DNA of 64,000 nucleotides from Parvibaculum sp963975745 (GCF_963975745.1 NZ_CAXBIB010000007.1:62001-126000); one strand, 5' to 3'. Shown: positions 35,965-45,365, counted from the stretch's first letter. The notes: generated by a model from the sequence alone, not told the origin. Translations and numbers: made by a program.

Positions 35965-37100
35965 CTCTTGCCTCCGAGTTCCAGCCCGACCATCCGCATG
36001 ATCCGGGCACCGAACCTGTAGACTTCCTCCTGGTTCCGATAGTCTCGATATGTCTTCTTCGGCAGCGCCATGTAATTCATCAGCTCTTCGACGCTGATAT
36101 CCAGTTTGTTCGCCACAAACTCGATCTCTTGTCCTATCGTTTCCTTGTCGTAGGAAGGGTTACTGAGCTCCGCCAGCGCCTCATCGCGAGTCATTTGATC
36201 CGTCACGATCAGACTTGAAAACTGAACCTTGCGCACATCGTATCCGAACCGCTCAGGTAACCAGTAGCTTTCGTAGAACCGCGTGAAACGTGACTCGAAA
36301 TGCTTCTGCGGATAGGGCTGCCAACCGAAGCGGTCCATCAGCAGCAGCCGCGCATCTGCCTTGATATAAGGCATGAAGTTCAGCGGCCGCAAAACCTCGA
36401 TTCCCCGGACATAAGGGAGCCAAACCTTGTGCCAGAGAATGGAGGTGAGGGGAAAATTGCGCAGCGGTTTCTCGCCGAACCGGCGATGGATATCGCGTAT
36501 CTGCCGGGAATCGGACTGGTAATACATCCACTCGATAGGGTTGCGGATACATTCCGTGGACAGGTTCGCACCCGTCAACATATTCCGCACACCGTGTTCG
36601 AGCGCGAACTTGTACATGGTCGCAAAGAAGGCATGATCCTGCGGCGTATCTATATGCGGCACGCCCGAGCGAAAGAATGCCCGCTGAAGATCCTTCATCT
36701 CCTCCCAGTCGATAACTTCCGTGAAGAGATCGAGCCCCAGCCCGTCCACCACCTTCTCGATATTGTTGACGGCGATCTGCGAATTCCATCCGGCATCGAC
36801 ATGAAAGACGAGCGGCCGAAGCCCCAGCAGCTCCTTCGCCGCATATGTCAGATAGGAGCTGTCGATGCCCCCGCTCATACCAATGATGCAATCGAAATCC
36901 TTGCCCTGCCCATCGGCCCTGATCTTCTCGACCATCCTGTCGAGCGCAGCCCTGCCGCGCTCATCCGTGTGCCAGTTCGGCTTCACCTTGCTGTAGAACG
37001 TGTTGCAATGATCGCAAACACTCTTCTCGTCGAACACGATGGCGCTGTCCGTCGTGTCCATCACGCAGTTCGTGCAGATTTGATGGGGCCGGTTGGTCAT
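35961..37100 (-). CDS. N-acetyl sugar amidotransferase (WbuX/WbpG/PseA type)
   Basis: 379 aa. A PP-loop ATP pyrophosphatase-type enzyme with SGGIDSS at residues 76-82 and an N-terminal four-Cys zinc site (Cys9, Cys12, Cys29, Cys32). WbpG, with HisH and HisF homologues, converts an acetamido group to acetamidino in P. aeruginosa O-antigen; PseA does the same for pseudaminic acid. First of the three-gene amidination module. The required aminotransferase and acetyltransferase for a diamino sugar are not in the window, so the sugar itself is unknown. Confidence 0.9.
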   Translation of the reverse strand: MTNRPHQICTNCVMDTTDSAIVFDEKSVCDHCNTFYSKVKPNWHTDERGRAALDRMVEKIRADGQGKDFDCIIGMSGGIDSSYLTYAAKELLGLRPLVFHVDAGWNSQIAVNNIEKVVDGLGLDLFTEVIDWEEMKDLQRAFFRSGVPHIDTPQDHAFFATMYKFALEHGVRNMLTGANLSTECIRNPIEWMYYQSDSRQIRDIHRRFGEKPLRNFPLTSILWHKVWLPYVRGIEVLRPLNFMPYIKADARLLLMDRFGWQPYPQKHFESRFTRFYESYWLPERFGYDVRKVQFSSLIVTDQMTRDEALAELSNPSYDKETIGQEIEFVANKLDISVEELMNYMALPKKTYRDYRNQEEVYRFGARIMRMVGLELGGKR

Positions 37101-37149
37101 AGACCCGTTTCCTCCCGCAGAGAACCTGCCTCTTCATGCAGAACCTGCA

Positions 37150-38274
37150 TCACGTTCCTTTCGACAGTTCGGCCATTGTGGATTGATAGGTCTCGAAGTT
37201 CTCTTTCCACGTCGGAAATGTCTCCAGGCGGTGGACTCCGGCCTCAACCAATGCCGATCTCTTGCTTTCATCGAGGAATATCTCCTCGACAGACGACAGT
37301 ATTTCTTGCGCATCAAATGGATCGAAATACTTTGCGGCGTTTCCACAAACCGAACGTGAGAACCACATGTCACTTGTAAGAATTGGCAGCCGGTAGTGCA
37401 TCGCTTCCAGATAGACGATACTGAAACTCTCCAAAAGCGTGGGCATTATTACTGCGTCGCATTGTTTGTATAGACTTGGCATACTTGCCAACGACACCTG
37501 CCCGACATTGCAAATCACACCTTCGAGACCACGGCTCCAAATCTCTGCCAGAAATTTTGCTGCAGCCTTACTGTCCGGATTTATGGTGACCACTATTCGA
37601 TAGTTTAGATCCCGGGACCGTATGGCATCCGCAACACCAAGCAGCACTTCGAGGTTCTTATGCGGATAGTACACACTCGGCGACAGAAGTTTCACTCCAT
37701 CGGGCAGGTCGAATTTGACCGCAGACCAAGACGAAGCTTCGTCAACGGTCGCTGCATTGCCGATAACCCGAACATCCCTGAGCCGATACTTTTCGATCAG
37801 CATTTCCCTGATGCCGCCGGTCTGAGCAACAACGATATTGGCTCGATGAAAATTTCTTGTCAGCAGCCAGAGTTTTGCCCTGCGCACGATCCAGTCGCGC
37901 AACGTCATTCCCGCCCAGACTTCCGGGTGAACCTCAAGCGCATAGGGCCAATCGAAGATATAAAGCTGCTTCACCGCCGTATCGATGATGAGATCGCCCA
38001 GGTTCAGAACAGCGTCTGCCCCCCAATTTTCAATCAGGCGGCCGAGCACAAACCCGTAGACCAACGGCGCCATGATTGTACTGCCGAGGAGCCCGGGCAT
38101 TTCCTTAACCTCGATCCTCGGATTATCAAGAAAAGACAGACCTTTCGGGGCTGATGTTATGACTATGTACTGGTCGTGCAGGCGTTGCCGGTTCAGCAGA
38201 GTCAGATAGCTGTCCCTTATGCTCCCCCCACCACCTGAATTGGAGTTGAGGGCGTTTATCACAATGGTTGCCAC
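37150..38274 (-). CDS. Family 4 glycosyltransferase
   Basis: 374-aa GT-B protein. N-terminal IVINALNSNSGGGGSIRDSY is an acceptor-site glycine-rich segment; the C-terminal half shows VKLLSPSVYYPHKNLEVLLG and the donor motif MPTLLESFSIVYLEAMHYRL with the conserved ExxxxxxxE glutamates. Starts 18 bp from the left end of an IS5-family element, whose insertion could separate it from the promoter of the upstream genes. Codon use is AT-richer than in flanking housekeeping-like genes. Confidence 0.87.
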   Translation of the reverse strand: MATIVINALNSNSGGGGSIRDSYLTLLNRQRLHDQYIVITSAPKGLSFLDNPRIEVKEMPGLLGSTIMAPLVYGFVLGRLIENWGADAVLNLGDLIIDTAVKQLYIFDWPYALEVHPEVWAGMTLRDWIVRRAKLWLLTRNFHRANIVVAQTGGIREMLIEKYRLRDVRVIGNAATVDEASSWSAVKFDLPDGVKLLSPSVYYPHKNLEVLLGVADAIRSRDLNYRIVVTINPDSKAAAKFLAEIWSRGLEGVICNVGQVSLASMPSLYKQCDAVIMPTLLESFSIVYLEAMHYRLPILTSDMWFSRSVCGNAAKYFDPFDAQEILSSVEEIFLDESKRSALVEAGVHRLETFPTWKENFETYQSTMAELSKGT

Positions 38275-38292
38275 GTGTTCGTCTAGCTCCTA

Positions 38293-39140
38293 GGTTCTGT
38301 TGACAAACTGGATTCCCAAATCACCTGAACTCTGATTCAAGATAGCTTTTGCGGAGGCTATCGTGGCGCGTTTGTTGATGGAAGATGCCGAGTGGGTATT
38401 TTTCGAACCCTTTTTGATTGCCATTCGAGGTCGCGGAGGACGTCCCGCATCGGATCATCGCCGTATTCTTGATGCTGTGTTCTGGATCGCGCGCACTGGT
38501 TCGCCTTGGCGGGATTTGCCCGAAGAGTTCGGCAAGTGGTCCAGTGTCTATCGCCAGTTCCGGCGGTGGACCTTGGCAGGGCTGTGGGACATGATCCTGG
38601 AGGCTCTCAATGAGAGCGGGACCATGCCCGAACAAGTTCAGATGATCGACAGCACAATAATCCGGGCGCACCACTTGGCAGCGGGCGCAAAAGGGGGACT
38701 CAAAAAGAGGGTTTTGGCCGCTCAAAAGGTGGCTTTACGACCAAGGTCCACCTCATTACCAACGCTCACGGACTTCCTGTCAGGGCTGAGATAACCGGCG
38801 GTGAGGTCTCTGATTTCAAGGGCTTTGATGTTCTGGTCGATGATGATCTGCCCAATGCCAAAGTGTTTCTGGCCGACCGCGGCTATGACAGTGACCACAT
38901 CCGCACGACAATCACCAATCGCGGCGGAACGCCTGTCATTCCAGGCAAGGCCAATCGCAAAGTCCCGATCCGGTTTGATGCCATCACATATGCTTTGAGA
39001 AACCGGGTGGAGCGGTGTTTCAACAAGCTCAAATGCTCACGCCGCTTCGCAACACGATATGACAAAACCGCCGCAAGCTACCTCGGCTTCATTCAAATAG
39101 TTGCTGCTCGCCTCTGGGTCAGAAGTTTGTCAACATGACC
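38293..39140 (+). mobile_element. IS5-family (IS427-like) insertion sequence, 848 bp
   Basis: Bounded by imperfect terminal inverted repeats: left GGTTCTGTTGACAAACTG and, read from the right end, GGTCATGTTGACAAACTT. The element is flanked on both sides by CTAG, consistent with a TA or CTAG target. It contains one transposase in two frames. It interrupts the leftward polysaccharide operon between a glycosyltransferase and a methyltransferase, in opposite orientation. Confidence 0.88.
38363..39138 (+). CDS. IS5/IS427-type transposase, two frames joined by -1 shift
   Basis: The first frame (38363-38794) encodes the N-terminal part: WIARTGSPWRDLPEEFGKWS and MIDSTIIRAHHLAAGAKGG, carrying the first catalytic Asp. 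The catalytic remainder lies in the -1 frame, from about 38702 to 39138: HGLPVRAEITGGEVSDFKGF, FLADRGYDSDHI, and NRVERCFNKLKCSRRFATRY with the last acidic residue. The switch falls at the A5G run at 38702-38707. IS427-group elements use programmed frameshifting, so this may be functional, but a 1-bp mutation gives the same picture. Both DDE regions look intact. Confidence 0.85.
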
Positions 39141-39142
39141 TA

Positions 39143-39413
39143 GTGACTTGCGGCCTCAATAGCGTCGCGGAATCCACGAAGCATGCACTCGAGTGACCGG
39201 GCCTCATACTGCCGGCAGGCGCAGCATCACTGCGCGGCTAACACGTTGGAGAGTCCGTTTCGAGATTGGAGCGACCCAATCGGCTCTTTTGTTCGAACCC
39301 GCGTAAACCAACATCAATTTATCGAATTCGTTAGGTATGTTGAATGTCTCAAAGCAGTTGCACGAGGGGCAGCCACAGACCACCAAATTCCAGTACCAAC
39401 CATCTGCAAACGC
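39143..39413 (-). pseudogene. Scar of a deleted glycosyltransferase gene next to the IS
   Basis: The first 70 bp (39156-39225) are 67/70 identical to the 3' end of the glycosyltransferase gene at 40378, encoding its tail around ARSLECMLRGFRDAIE. The remaining 190 bp to the methyltransferase stop contain no supported gene. A 60-codon frame (39204-39386, minus) has no recognisable motif. The simplest reading is that a duplicated or paralogous transferase was lost and the IS inserted at its end. Confidence 0.6.
39156..39225. repeat. 70-bp direct repeat, copy 1
   Basis: Matches 40390-40459 with three mismatches (67/70). Copy 2 is the genuine 3' coding end of the glycosyltransferase at 40378-41409. 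The two copies bracket the methyltransferase gene, so recombination between them would delete it. Confidence 0.9.
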
Positions 39414-40235
39414 TTACGATTTGCGGCAGACCCAAAATATCGATGCAGGAGCGACGCTATGAATTGCGCTCGTGCGATGATAACGTTTGTTCCATGCGAA
39501 AAGTCGACCGGCCAAAGCGTCAATCTGGGTCAACACTGCCGAGTTATAAATTTCGGTGAGGCCAAGCATCTCCGCAAGACGCGGGAGAGGCGAGAAGTCA
39601 CAATAGGCCTTCGAAATGATCTCAAGTCCGGCTGCGTCCAGCGACGCCTGCATGATCTTTTCTGGTATTCCGCGTTCTCTGGCCGTCAGTCCGCGCCGAG
39701 GTTTTCGCCAGTCACCCATACTAACCGAAGGCTCTCGCAAAAGCAGGTACCCCCCTGGACACAAAACCCTGCCCATCTCCGAGGTGACATACGATACGTT
39801 TGGAATATGATGCAAAACACCGAAGCAGGTAATTAGGTCGAAGGTAGAATCTGGAAATTCGATCACTCCAAGAGAGTTCGGCTTCTTGTAGCTCACCGGT
39901 ATCCCCCGAATCTCTGCGACTTTCAGCTGATCGCTTGGATCAAGAATGGTGATATGTCCCAGTCGATCCAAAATTGGCGCGAGTTCTTCAGCGTAAGCAC
40001 TTCCGAATCCCAGCGCATGGGCGATCGGCCCGTCCGGCAATTGCGAAAAGCCGTGCTTCTGATTGAGCGCGTGGTAACCGTACACGTAGGATTCGTGGTC
40101 TTTGGCTCCGAGGTTTGCGTATCCCTCGGCTTCATCAGAGAACCATCGTTGGATACTCAGTTCATCGTAGTCGTTTCCGATCAGTTTCTCGCCCCGAAGA
40201 TATGGACCGATGTCTATGTCACTTAAGCTGTCCAT
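39414..40235 (-). CDS. Class I SAM-dependent methyltransferase
   Basis: 273 aa. The Methyltransf_11-like core has a motif-I region around ALGFGSAYAEELAPILDRLG, acidic loop ITILDPSD, motif II LITCFGVLHHIPNVSYV and GRVLCPGGYLLLREP. GGGGAG lies before the ATG at 40235, preferred to a start at 40265. Sugar O-methylation of the repeat unit is the likely role (inference). It stands between two 70-bp direct repeats, and its composition is AT-rich compared with the flanks. Confidence 0.82.
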   Translation of the reverse strand: MDSLSDIDIGPYLRGEKLIGNDYDELSIQRWFSDEAEGYANLGAKDHESYVYGYHALNQKHGFSQLPDGPIAHALGFGSAYAEELAPILDRLGHITILDPSDQLKVAEIRGIPVSYKKPNSLGVIEFPDSTFDLITCFGVLHHIPNVSYVTSEMGRVLCPGGYLLLREPSVSMGDWRKPRRGLTARERGIPEKIMQASLDAAGLEIISKAYCDFSPLPRLAEMLGLTEIYNSAVLTQIDALAGRLFAWNKRYHRTSAIHSVAPASIFWVCRKS

Positions 40236-40377
40236 CAGAAACTCCCCGCATAAGTCTGCGGTCAAATGTATATTTCCACTTTCTCAAACCCGACAATAAT
40301 GAACGCATCCCACATCACGCCAACCTGGTCTTTCTGTCTATGAAACGTGAGTCTGGAGCGCACTTTTTAGTTCCCCC

Positions 40378-41409
40378 TTACGAGACTCCTTCAATAGCGT
40401 CGTGGAATCCACGAAGCATGCACTCGAGTGACCGGGCCTCATACTGCCGGTAGGCGCAACGCCCAAGCCGAGAGGACAGGTCCGACTGCCTGCATATTTT
40501 CGTGATGGCCTGATCAAGTTCACCGGGATTGCCGTAAACGATGGCATTTTCTTCATTCCGGACGTTCTCGAACTCCGGCCCATGCCGCTCCTCTCGACAA
40601 GTTATGACCGGCACGCCATAGGCGAAACTGTGCAAGGCACCCAGCCCTACGGGGCCCGGCGACACGTAGGCGAAAGCTGTCGAAAACAAGCTAGCTAATG
40701 CCTCATGATCCACAACAGCCCCATGAAAGTGCACACGCTTCGACAAGCCGAGCTTTTCCACAAGAGCTTTGAGCTCTGGCTCCATATCCCCGCTACCGAC
40801 AATGTCCAGAACCACATGTTGCGGGATTCGACTTAAACAGCGAGCAAAGGATGAAATCAGATCATCGATTCGCTTTCTGGGTTGGAGACGACCGACAAAG
40901 AGCAAGCTACTTTTCTGTTGCTGGCTATAGTCACGATGGTTCGGAATATGAATCGTATTCCACCCCATGAAAATGCGCTCCGGCCTAACACCCCGCGCGA
41001 TCATCAAATCGATATCCTCTGATCCATACATAAGCAAACCATCGGCTTTCTTCATCAGCCAGTCCCGAACGCGGTTGGCCGTATGATTCTCACTATATCG
41101 ATGGCCCCATAGAATGTTCCTGCCATCACACCTCGCGACGGAAGAAAGATAGATCGGCCAATGCAAATCGAACATCGCAATGACGGCGTCAGCATGCGCC
41201 ACAGCGCGACGAACTTGAACCGGGCTCTGAATAAAGAAAGGGCCAATCTTGCGGCTCGATACAATCGTCTCGGCATAGATATTGTTTTCACCAACACTAG
41301 GACGCCCCGTGTGCACCACAGTGACGTCATAGTGCCTGGCGAGACCGTCAAACACCGGCTTACGGTATTCCATGACCTCATTCTGCAATATGACGACTCG
41401 CTTCATCAC
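40378..41409 (-). CDS. Family 4 glycosyltransferase
   Basis: 343 aa. N-terminal VVILQNEVMEYRKPVFDGLA resembles transferases of the WbaZ/WcaK neighbourhood; GT1 domain with LLFVGRLQPRKRIDDLISSF, LDIVGSGDMEPELKALVEKL and the donor-binding GLGALHSFAYGVPVITCREE. In this protein the usual first Glu region reads SPGPVGLGALHSFAYG, i.e. the ExxxxxxxE motif is not intact, so donor handling may differ. Overlaps wzx upstream by 4 bp. Confidence 0.85.
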   Translation of the reverse strand: MMKRVVILQNEVMEYRKPVFDGLARHYDVTVVHTGRPSVGENNIYAETIVSSRKIGPFFIQSPVQVRRAVAHADAVIAMFDLHWPIYLSSVARCDGRNILWGHRYSENHTANRVRDWLMKKADGLLMYGSEDIDLMIARGVRPERIFMGWNTIHIPNHRDYSQQQKSSLLFVGRLQPRKRIDDLISSFARCLSRIPQHVVLDIVGSGDMEPELKALVEKLGLSKRVHFHGAVVDHEALASLFSTAFAYVSPGPVGLGALHSFAYGVPVITCREERHGPEFENVRNEENAIVYGNPGELDQAITKICRQSDLSSRLGRCAYRQYEARSLECMLRGFHDAIEGVS

Positions 41410-42677
41410 GATCTGTCACGCCCAGAATCGGATGTGCGAACATATCCGGCTATGGAAACGATCAACTGGATCGCGTAGCCGCCAACAAGCGCAAGGACGG
41501 CACCCTTCAGACCGAAGCACAGCGTAAGGAGTACAGTCAGGGCAGTACACGCAATAGCCCCGGATGCGCTATTGATCAGCAGCTGGCGCGATTTGCCAGC
41601 CACAAGAGAAAACCCGCCAAATATATTCGCAATGTTGAAGAGGGTGACCGCAACCGCAAACCAAATCAGCAGTTCCGCGAGTTCAACATATTCGGGTGAC
41701 AGCAGAACATGCACAATCAGCTCGTCCAGAAGATAGAAGAGCACCACCCCCAAGGCGGCAATACCGCCACCGGCACCAAGCCAGGCAAGCCTCACATGTG
41801 CGGCTTTCTCGGCTTCCTTGTCTGCAAGTGCCCCGGCGAGTGCCGGCCGCATGGTCCAGTCGGTCACTCCGTTCACAAGTCCATAGGGACGCTTGACCAG
41901 CCCATAACCGATAACGAATAGACCTGCCGCGCCGAGACCCGCCGTCAGGGCGACAACATAACGGCCCAGCATTTCTGTTGTATTGGAAAGGACAGCCGCC
42001 GGGAACAGGGGCTTTGCCAAGTGAAGAATCGACTTCCGGATTTCGGGGTGAGCACCGGTACGAATACGTAAGAAAGCCGCCAACGCCTCACGGCGCAGGA
42101 AAAAGCCGGAGACGACGGTGAAGACCGCGGCGCCAGCAACTGTGCCCAACATAGCCATTTCGGCAGTTCCGGCAAAGAAATGCAACATGAACCACAGCCC
42201 GGCAAGACGCGCACATGCATCGCCGCCGTAAACAACAGCTGTGTCCCTCTGCCTTCTTTGTGCGGCGAGCAGAGCCATTTCGAAGGCCCGATAGCCCTCA
42301 ACGACAACAAGGCTAGCTACCAGCAGCGGCAACCACGAGCTCAGACCCAGGCAAAACGATATTGGAACGCCGAACACAGTCAGCATGAGAACGGCGAGAA
42401 GACACCCCCTCAACACAAGATCGGCTGCACTGACCTGAAACGATACATCCCTGTCCTGATACCTGACGCGGTTGACCAATACGACTTGCGTCACAGGCCC
42501 GATCGCAATCCCCACAAAAATGGACGATATGCCAACCGCCAGGCCCATCAGCCCAACTTCAGCGGGCGCAAGATACGTTGCCCACACTTTGAGCGAGGCC
42601 AACATGGCACTAGCTGCCACAACTTGTCCGGCGACAACCCAAGAGCCATCACCGAAGAGATGGCGGGGCCTCGTCAT
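41406..42677 (-). CDS. wzx: Wzx-type lipid-linked oligosaccharide flippase
   Basis: 423-aa polytopic membrane protein, about 12 hydrophobic segments, of the MOP/polysaccharide-synthase type. It begins GDGSWVVAGQVVAASAMLAS; a central LAKPLFPAAVLSNTTEMLGR is typical of the seventh-helix region of Wzx. It would flip undecaprenyl-PP-linked repeat units to the periplasm for the polymerase encoded just upstream. Coupled by 4-bp overlaps to both neighbours. Assignment rests on topology and context. Confidence 0.85.
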   Translation of the reverse strand: MTRPRHLFGDGSWVVAGQVVAASAMLASLKVWATYLAPAEVGLMGLAVGISSIFVGIAIGPVTQVVLVNRVRYQDRDVSFQVSAADLVLRGCLLAVLMLTVFGVPISFCLGLSSWLPLLVASLVVVEGYRAFEMALLAAQRRQRDTAVVYGGDACARLAGLWFMLHFFAGTAEMAMLGTVAGAAVFTVVSGFFLRREALAAFLRIRTGAHPEIRKSILHLAKPLFPAAVLSNTTEMLGRYVVALTAGLGAAGLFVIGYGLVKRPYGLVNGVTDWTMRPALAGALADKEAEKAAHVRLAWLGAGGGIAALGVVLFYLLDELIVHVLLSPEYVELAELLIWFAVAVTLFNIANIFGGFSLVAGKSRQLLINSASGAIACTALTVLLTLCFGLKGAVLALVGGYAIQLIVSIAGYVRTSDSGRDRS

Positions 42678-44167
42678 GCGCCCCGGCTGCCTCTTTCTGA
42701 GCGTTCAGATCTATATAGCGAAGTCGTAATAGATCGAGATGACGCCCTCGAAGCCTCACTTAGAACGCGCCTTGCCTCGAAGGTCCCACTGCGCCTCCAC
42801 AATGCAGTAACTCGTTTGCCGAACCCCAACACAATTGCAAATGGAAGCGCCGCCGCGATCGTCACCACCCATTGAATAAACGCAAGCTCAAGGCCCGACC
42901 CTCTCGCAAACGTCAAAACGGCCACGCCGAAGTAAAGCGCTCCAACTGAATAGAGGAGCCCCCGTCCGCGAGGCCGAAGAATAAAGTTCCTGAATATCCA
43001 GTCAAATCCAGAAAGCAAACCCGCAACCACTATCGCCCCAGCGAACCGGAAATTCATATAAGCCTCGCCGAGCATCGAAACGCCCCATGACCCGCCTTCT
43101 CGCCGGACATCATATGAAAAGAGCGTCGTATAATAGTGAACAGCGCTGTCCGGCTTCCAAAGACCAAGCTCACGGGGAAGCCATATATAGAACAGCTTTG
43201 CATAGGTCTCTCCCCAGAGCAGAGGAACCAAACCTTTTGACGACATATCTATAGCGTTGACGACATGAAAATACGTGTACGTTGCTTCAATATTGAGAAG
43301 AAAGTAGCCCCAAAAGTCATGCCACTCGAGATATGCGGCGACTGCGGGTAGAATATTGGAGATTCCACTCACCCCAAAAATCGCCGACGCCCTGACCACT
43401 GTCATGATCAGGACTAGGAAACCAAGTACAACTGCTCCACTCAAAGCGAGACTAACTCGGGATAGGGTCAACTGCCGTCTCTTCGCCAATATCACTTCAA
43501 ACACAAGTATCGAATAGAGGAAAAAAATCGCCTCACGTTTCGAATGTGCCATTGCTAAGGCAAACGGAATAAAAGCTAAAAGATACAGAACTATCCGAGT
43601 TGAAGGCTGCTTGACGGCAAGAACCTGAAGCACATAAACAGCAAAGACGGCGCCAATTATCTGTTCGGCAAAGAATATCTCCCCATCCGCGAACACCAAG
43701 AGCGCGAAAAAAAATCCCAGCAGAGAAAGTAGAATGCCGCCAACGTGTTGTCGACGTTCGAGCCAAAATACCTGAGGTGCCTTGTAGTCCGAAAACAAGA
43801 GTATCGCAGCGACCACCCCCCCAAAGAATAACATCGAACCAACCGATGCATCCCAGCTCAGCGAGTAGCTTGCCATATATGGCACAACGATCTTGTTACC
43901 GTAGAATCCAGCAGCCCCTATCAGGAGGGACACATAGAGGTAGTTGACGGCGAATACAGACGGGTAGAGAAACACCATCAGATCACGGCCGGAACAACGC
44001 ATAACATATGCGTTGAAAATCACGAGAATCAGCGAAAACGTTGTCAGGTTTCTTGCGTGAATGTCTTCGACAAGAAGATGACTAATAAGAACTGCCAAGA
44101 AAATCAGCGGTACACTGAAAAATTTCCCTGCTAAAAGGGTCGTCAGATTCAGAGAAGATCTTCGCAT
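42674..44167 (-). CDS. wzy: Wzy-like oligosaccharide repeat-unit polymerase
   Basis: 497 aa with about 11-12 hydrophobic segments and a large loop between the later helices (about 310-390, containing LWGETYAKLFYIWLPRELGL and SYDVRREGGSWGVSMLGEAY), the layout of the oligosaccharide repeat unit polymerase family. The GGSWGVSMLGEAYMNFRF segment is a recurring motif of these polymerases. Wzy proteins vary greatly, so the call relies on topology, loop motif and position next to wzx. Among the most AT-rich genes of the window. Confidence 0.82.
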   Translation of the reverse strand: MRRSSLNLTTLLAGKFFSVPLIFLAVLISHLLVEDIHARNLTTFSLILVIFNAYVMRCSGRDLMVFLYPSVFAVNYLYVSLLIGAAGFYGNKIVVPYMASYSLSWDASVGSMLFFGGVVAAILLFSDYKAPQVFWLERRQHVGGILLSLLGFFFALLVFADGEIFFAEQIIGAVFAVYVLQVLAVKQPSTRIVLYLLAFIPFALAMAHSKREAIFFLYSILVFEVILAKRRQLTLSRVSLALSGAVVLGFLVLIMTVVRASAIFGVSGISNILPAVAAYLEWHDFWGYFLLNIEATYTYFHVVNAIDMSSKGLVPLLWGETYAKLFYIWLPRELGLWKPDSAVHYYTTLFSYDVRREGGSWGVSMLGEAYMNFRFAGAIVVAGLLSGFDWIFRNFILRPRGRGLLYSVGALYFGVAVLTFARGSGLELAFIQWVVTIAAALPFAIVLGFGKRVTALWRRSGTFEARRVLSEASRASSRSITTSLYRSERSERGSRGA

Positions 44168-44206
44168 AGAGACTAAATGCCCGTGATTTTCGTTTTGTCG
44201 CGTGAG

Positions 44207-45286
44207 CTAAGCGAGCTTTTGAGGGCGGCGAACCAGCAGCCGACGGCATAGCCGCCGCACCGTCATCGTAGGTCGCTCGAAGGCGAGATAGAATACATAT
44301 GAAAAGATAAGACAAACTAGCATCATGCCGCATAAGGCAAGAAGCTCCATTGATGTAACCTGGTCTGATTTCCCTAACATTGGTACTGCAAAAACAAAAA
44401 GAGGGTAATGAACGAGATACAAAGTATAGGAAAAGTCAGCGAGTATCGTTCCCTGCTTATAGAAAAATACTTTCAAGCCGGAGCGCGGGGTAGACATGAG
44501 AACCAACTGAGAGATGAGCAGCGCAATGCCCGCGGAAAGTATTAAGGTCGAAAAACCTTTTGACGGCAAGAAAGTCCAAGTGATTTGCATTGCACCTTCA
44601 GAACCAAGTTGAAGGCACACAATGCCGGTCGATGCCAAAGTCACTGCGGCGAGCAAAGCAAAAACAGATCTGCCTGTCGGCTTCCATATATAGACAGCAA
44701 CGCCGAGCAGCCATGAAAACAGGAGATATGGTTCAAGAACGGAGAATACGATAAATGAGCAAACCACCAAGAAGAACGGCACGAAACCAGCCCGAGAAAC
44801 TATGGTAGCCACTCCACCGCACAGCAAGTAGAACCAAATTTCATAAGATAGGGACCAAAGCGGTCCATTACTGTCCATTACTGGGACCAGCAATCCCTGC
44901 AGGGCAAAGAGATTCCCGAGCACAATGGAAATTCCGTCTGGCACGCCAACCAACGCCTGAACAAGCCAAGTAAAAATTATGGCAGGGATCAGCGGGAGGA
45001 AAATTCGCGTAATTCTATCCAGCGCGTAGTCCGAACCTCGAAATTGCCCAGCGCGCGACCGCTCAAATGCTCGGCCGCCCACCAAGTATCCACTCAAGAC
45101 GAAAAAAACCACAACCGCTTCATACCCTAACCGGGTCGCAGCAAAGAAAATGCCAACCAAGAAACTCTGGCTGTCCGCCTGCAAAGATGAGTACTCAACA
45201 AACAGAAGGCCGCGAGCATGTGCGAGTGTGACGCAAAACGCCGCCAAAAATCGAAGCCAATCAAGCCACGGCAGGTTGTCCTTCAT
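44207..45286 (-). CDS. Acyltransferase 3 family membrane protein
   Basis: 359 aa, about ten hydrophobic segments. N-terminal LPWLDWLRFLAAFCVTLAHA carries the conserved His of the OafA/NodX-type acyltransferases, followed by FFVLSGYLVGGRAFERSR and FWYLLCGG-type helices (here IWFYLLCGGVATIV). It probably O-acetylates the polysaccharide. The ATG at 45286 is used; the open frame continues upstream into the dehydrogenase gene, without support. Right-hand end of the AT-rich cassette. Confidence 0.88.
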   Translation of the reverse strand: MKDNLPWLDWLRFLAAFCVTLAHARGLLFVEYSSLQADSQSFLVGIFFAATRLGYEAVVVFFVLSGYLVGGRAFERSRAGQFRGSDYALDRITRIFLPLIPAIIFTWLVQALVGVPDGISIVLGNLFALQGLLVPVMDSNGPLWSLSYEIWFYLLCGGVATIVSRAGFVPFFLVVCSFIVFSVLEPYLLFSWLLGVAVYIWKPTGRSVFALLAAVTLASTGIVCLQLGSEGAMQITWTFLPSKGFSTLILSAGIALLISQLVLMSTPRSGLKVFFYKQGTILADFSYTLYLVHYPLFVFAVPMLGKSDQVTSMELLALCGMMLVCLIFSYVFYLAFERPTMTVRRLCRRLLVRRPQKLA

Positions 45287-45365
45287 CGCAACACACCAAG
45301 TGCTTTCAATTTCAATACTGCATTCGCGCGAGCAATGTTTCCTATAAGCTCGGAGTACCGCACAC

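Noticed and set aside
39204..39386. 60-aa minus-strand frame between IS and methyltransferase
   Set aside because: Its end overlaps the 70-bp duplicate in a different frame from the parent transferase, so it is a chance frame in a scar.
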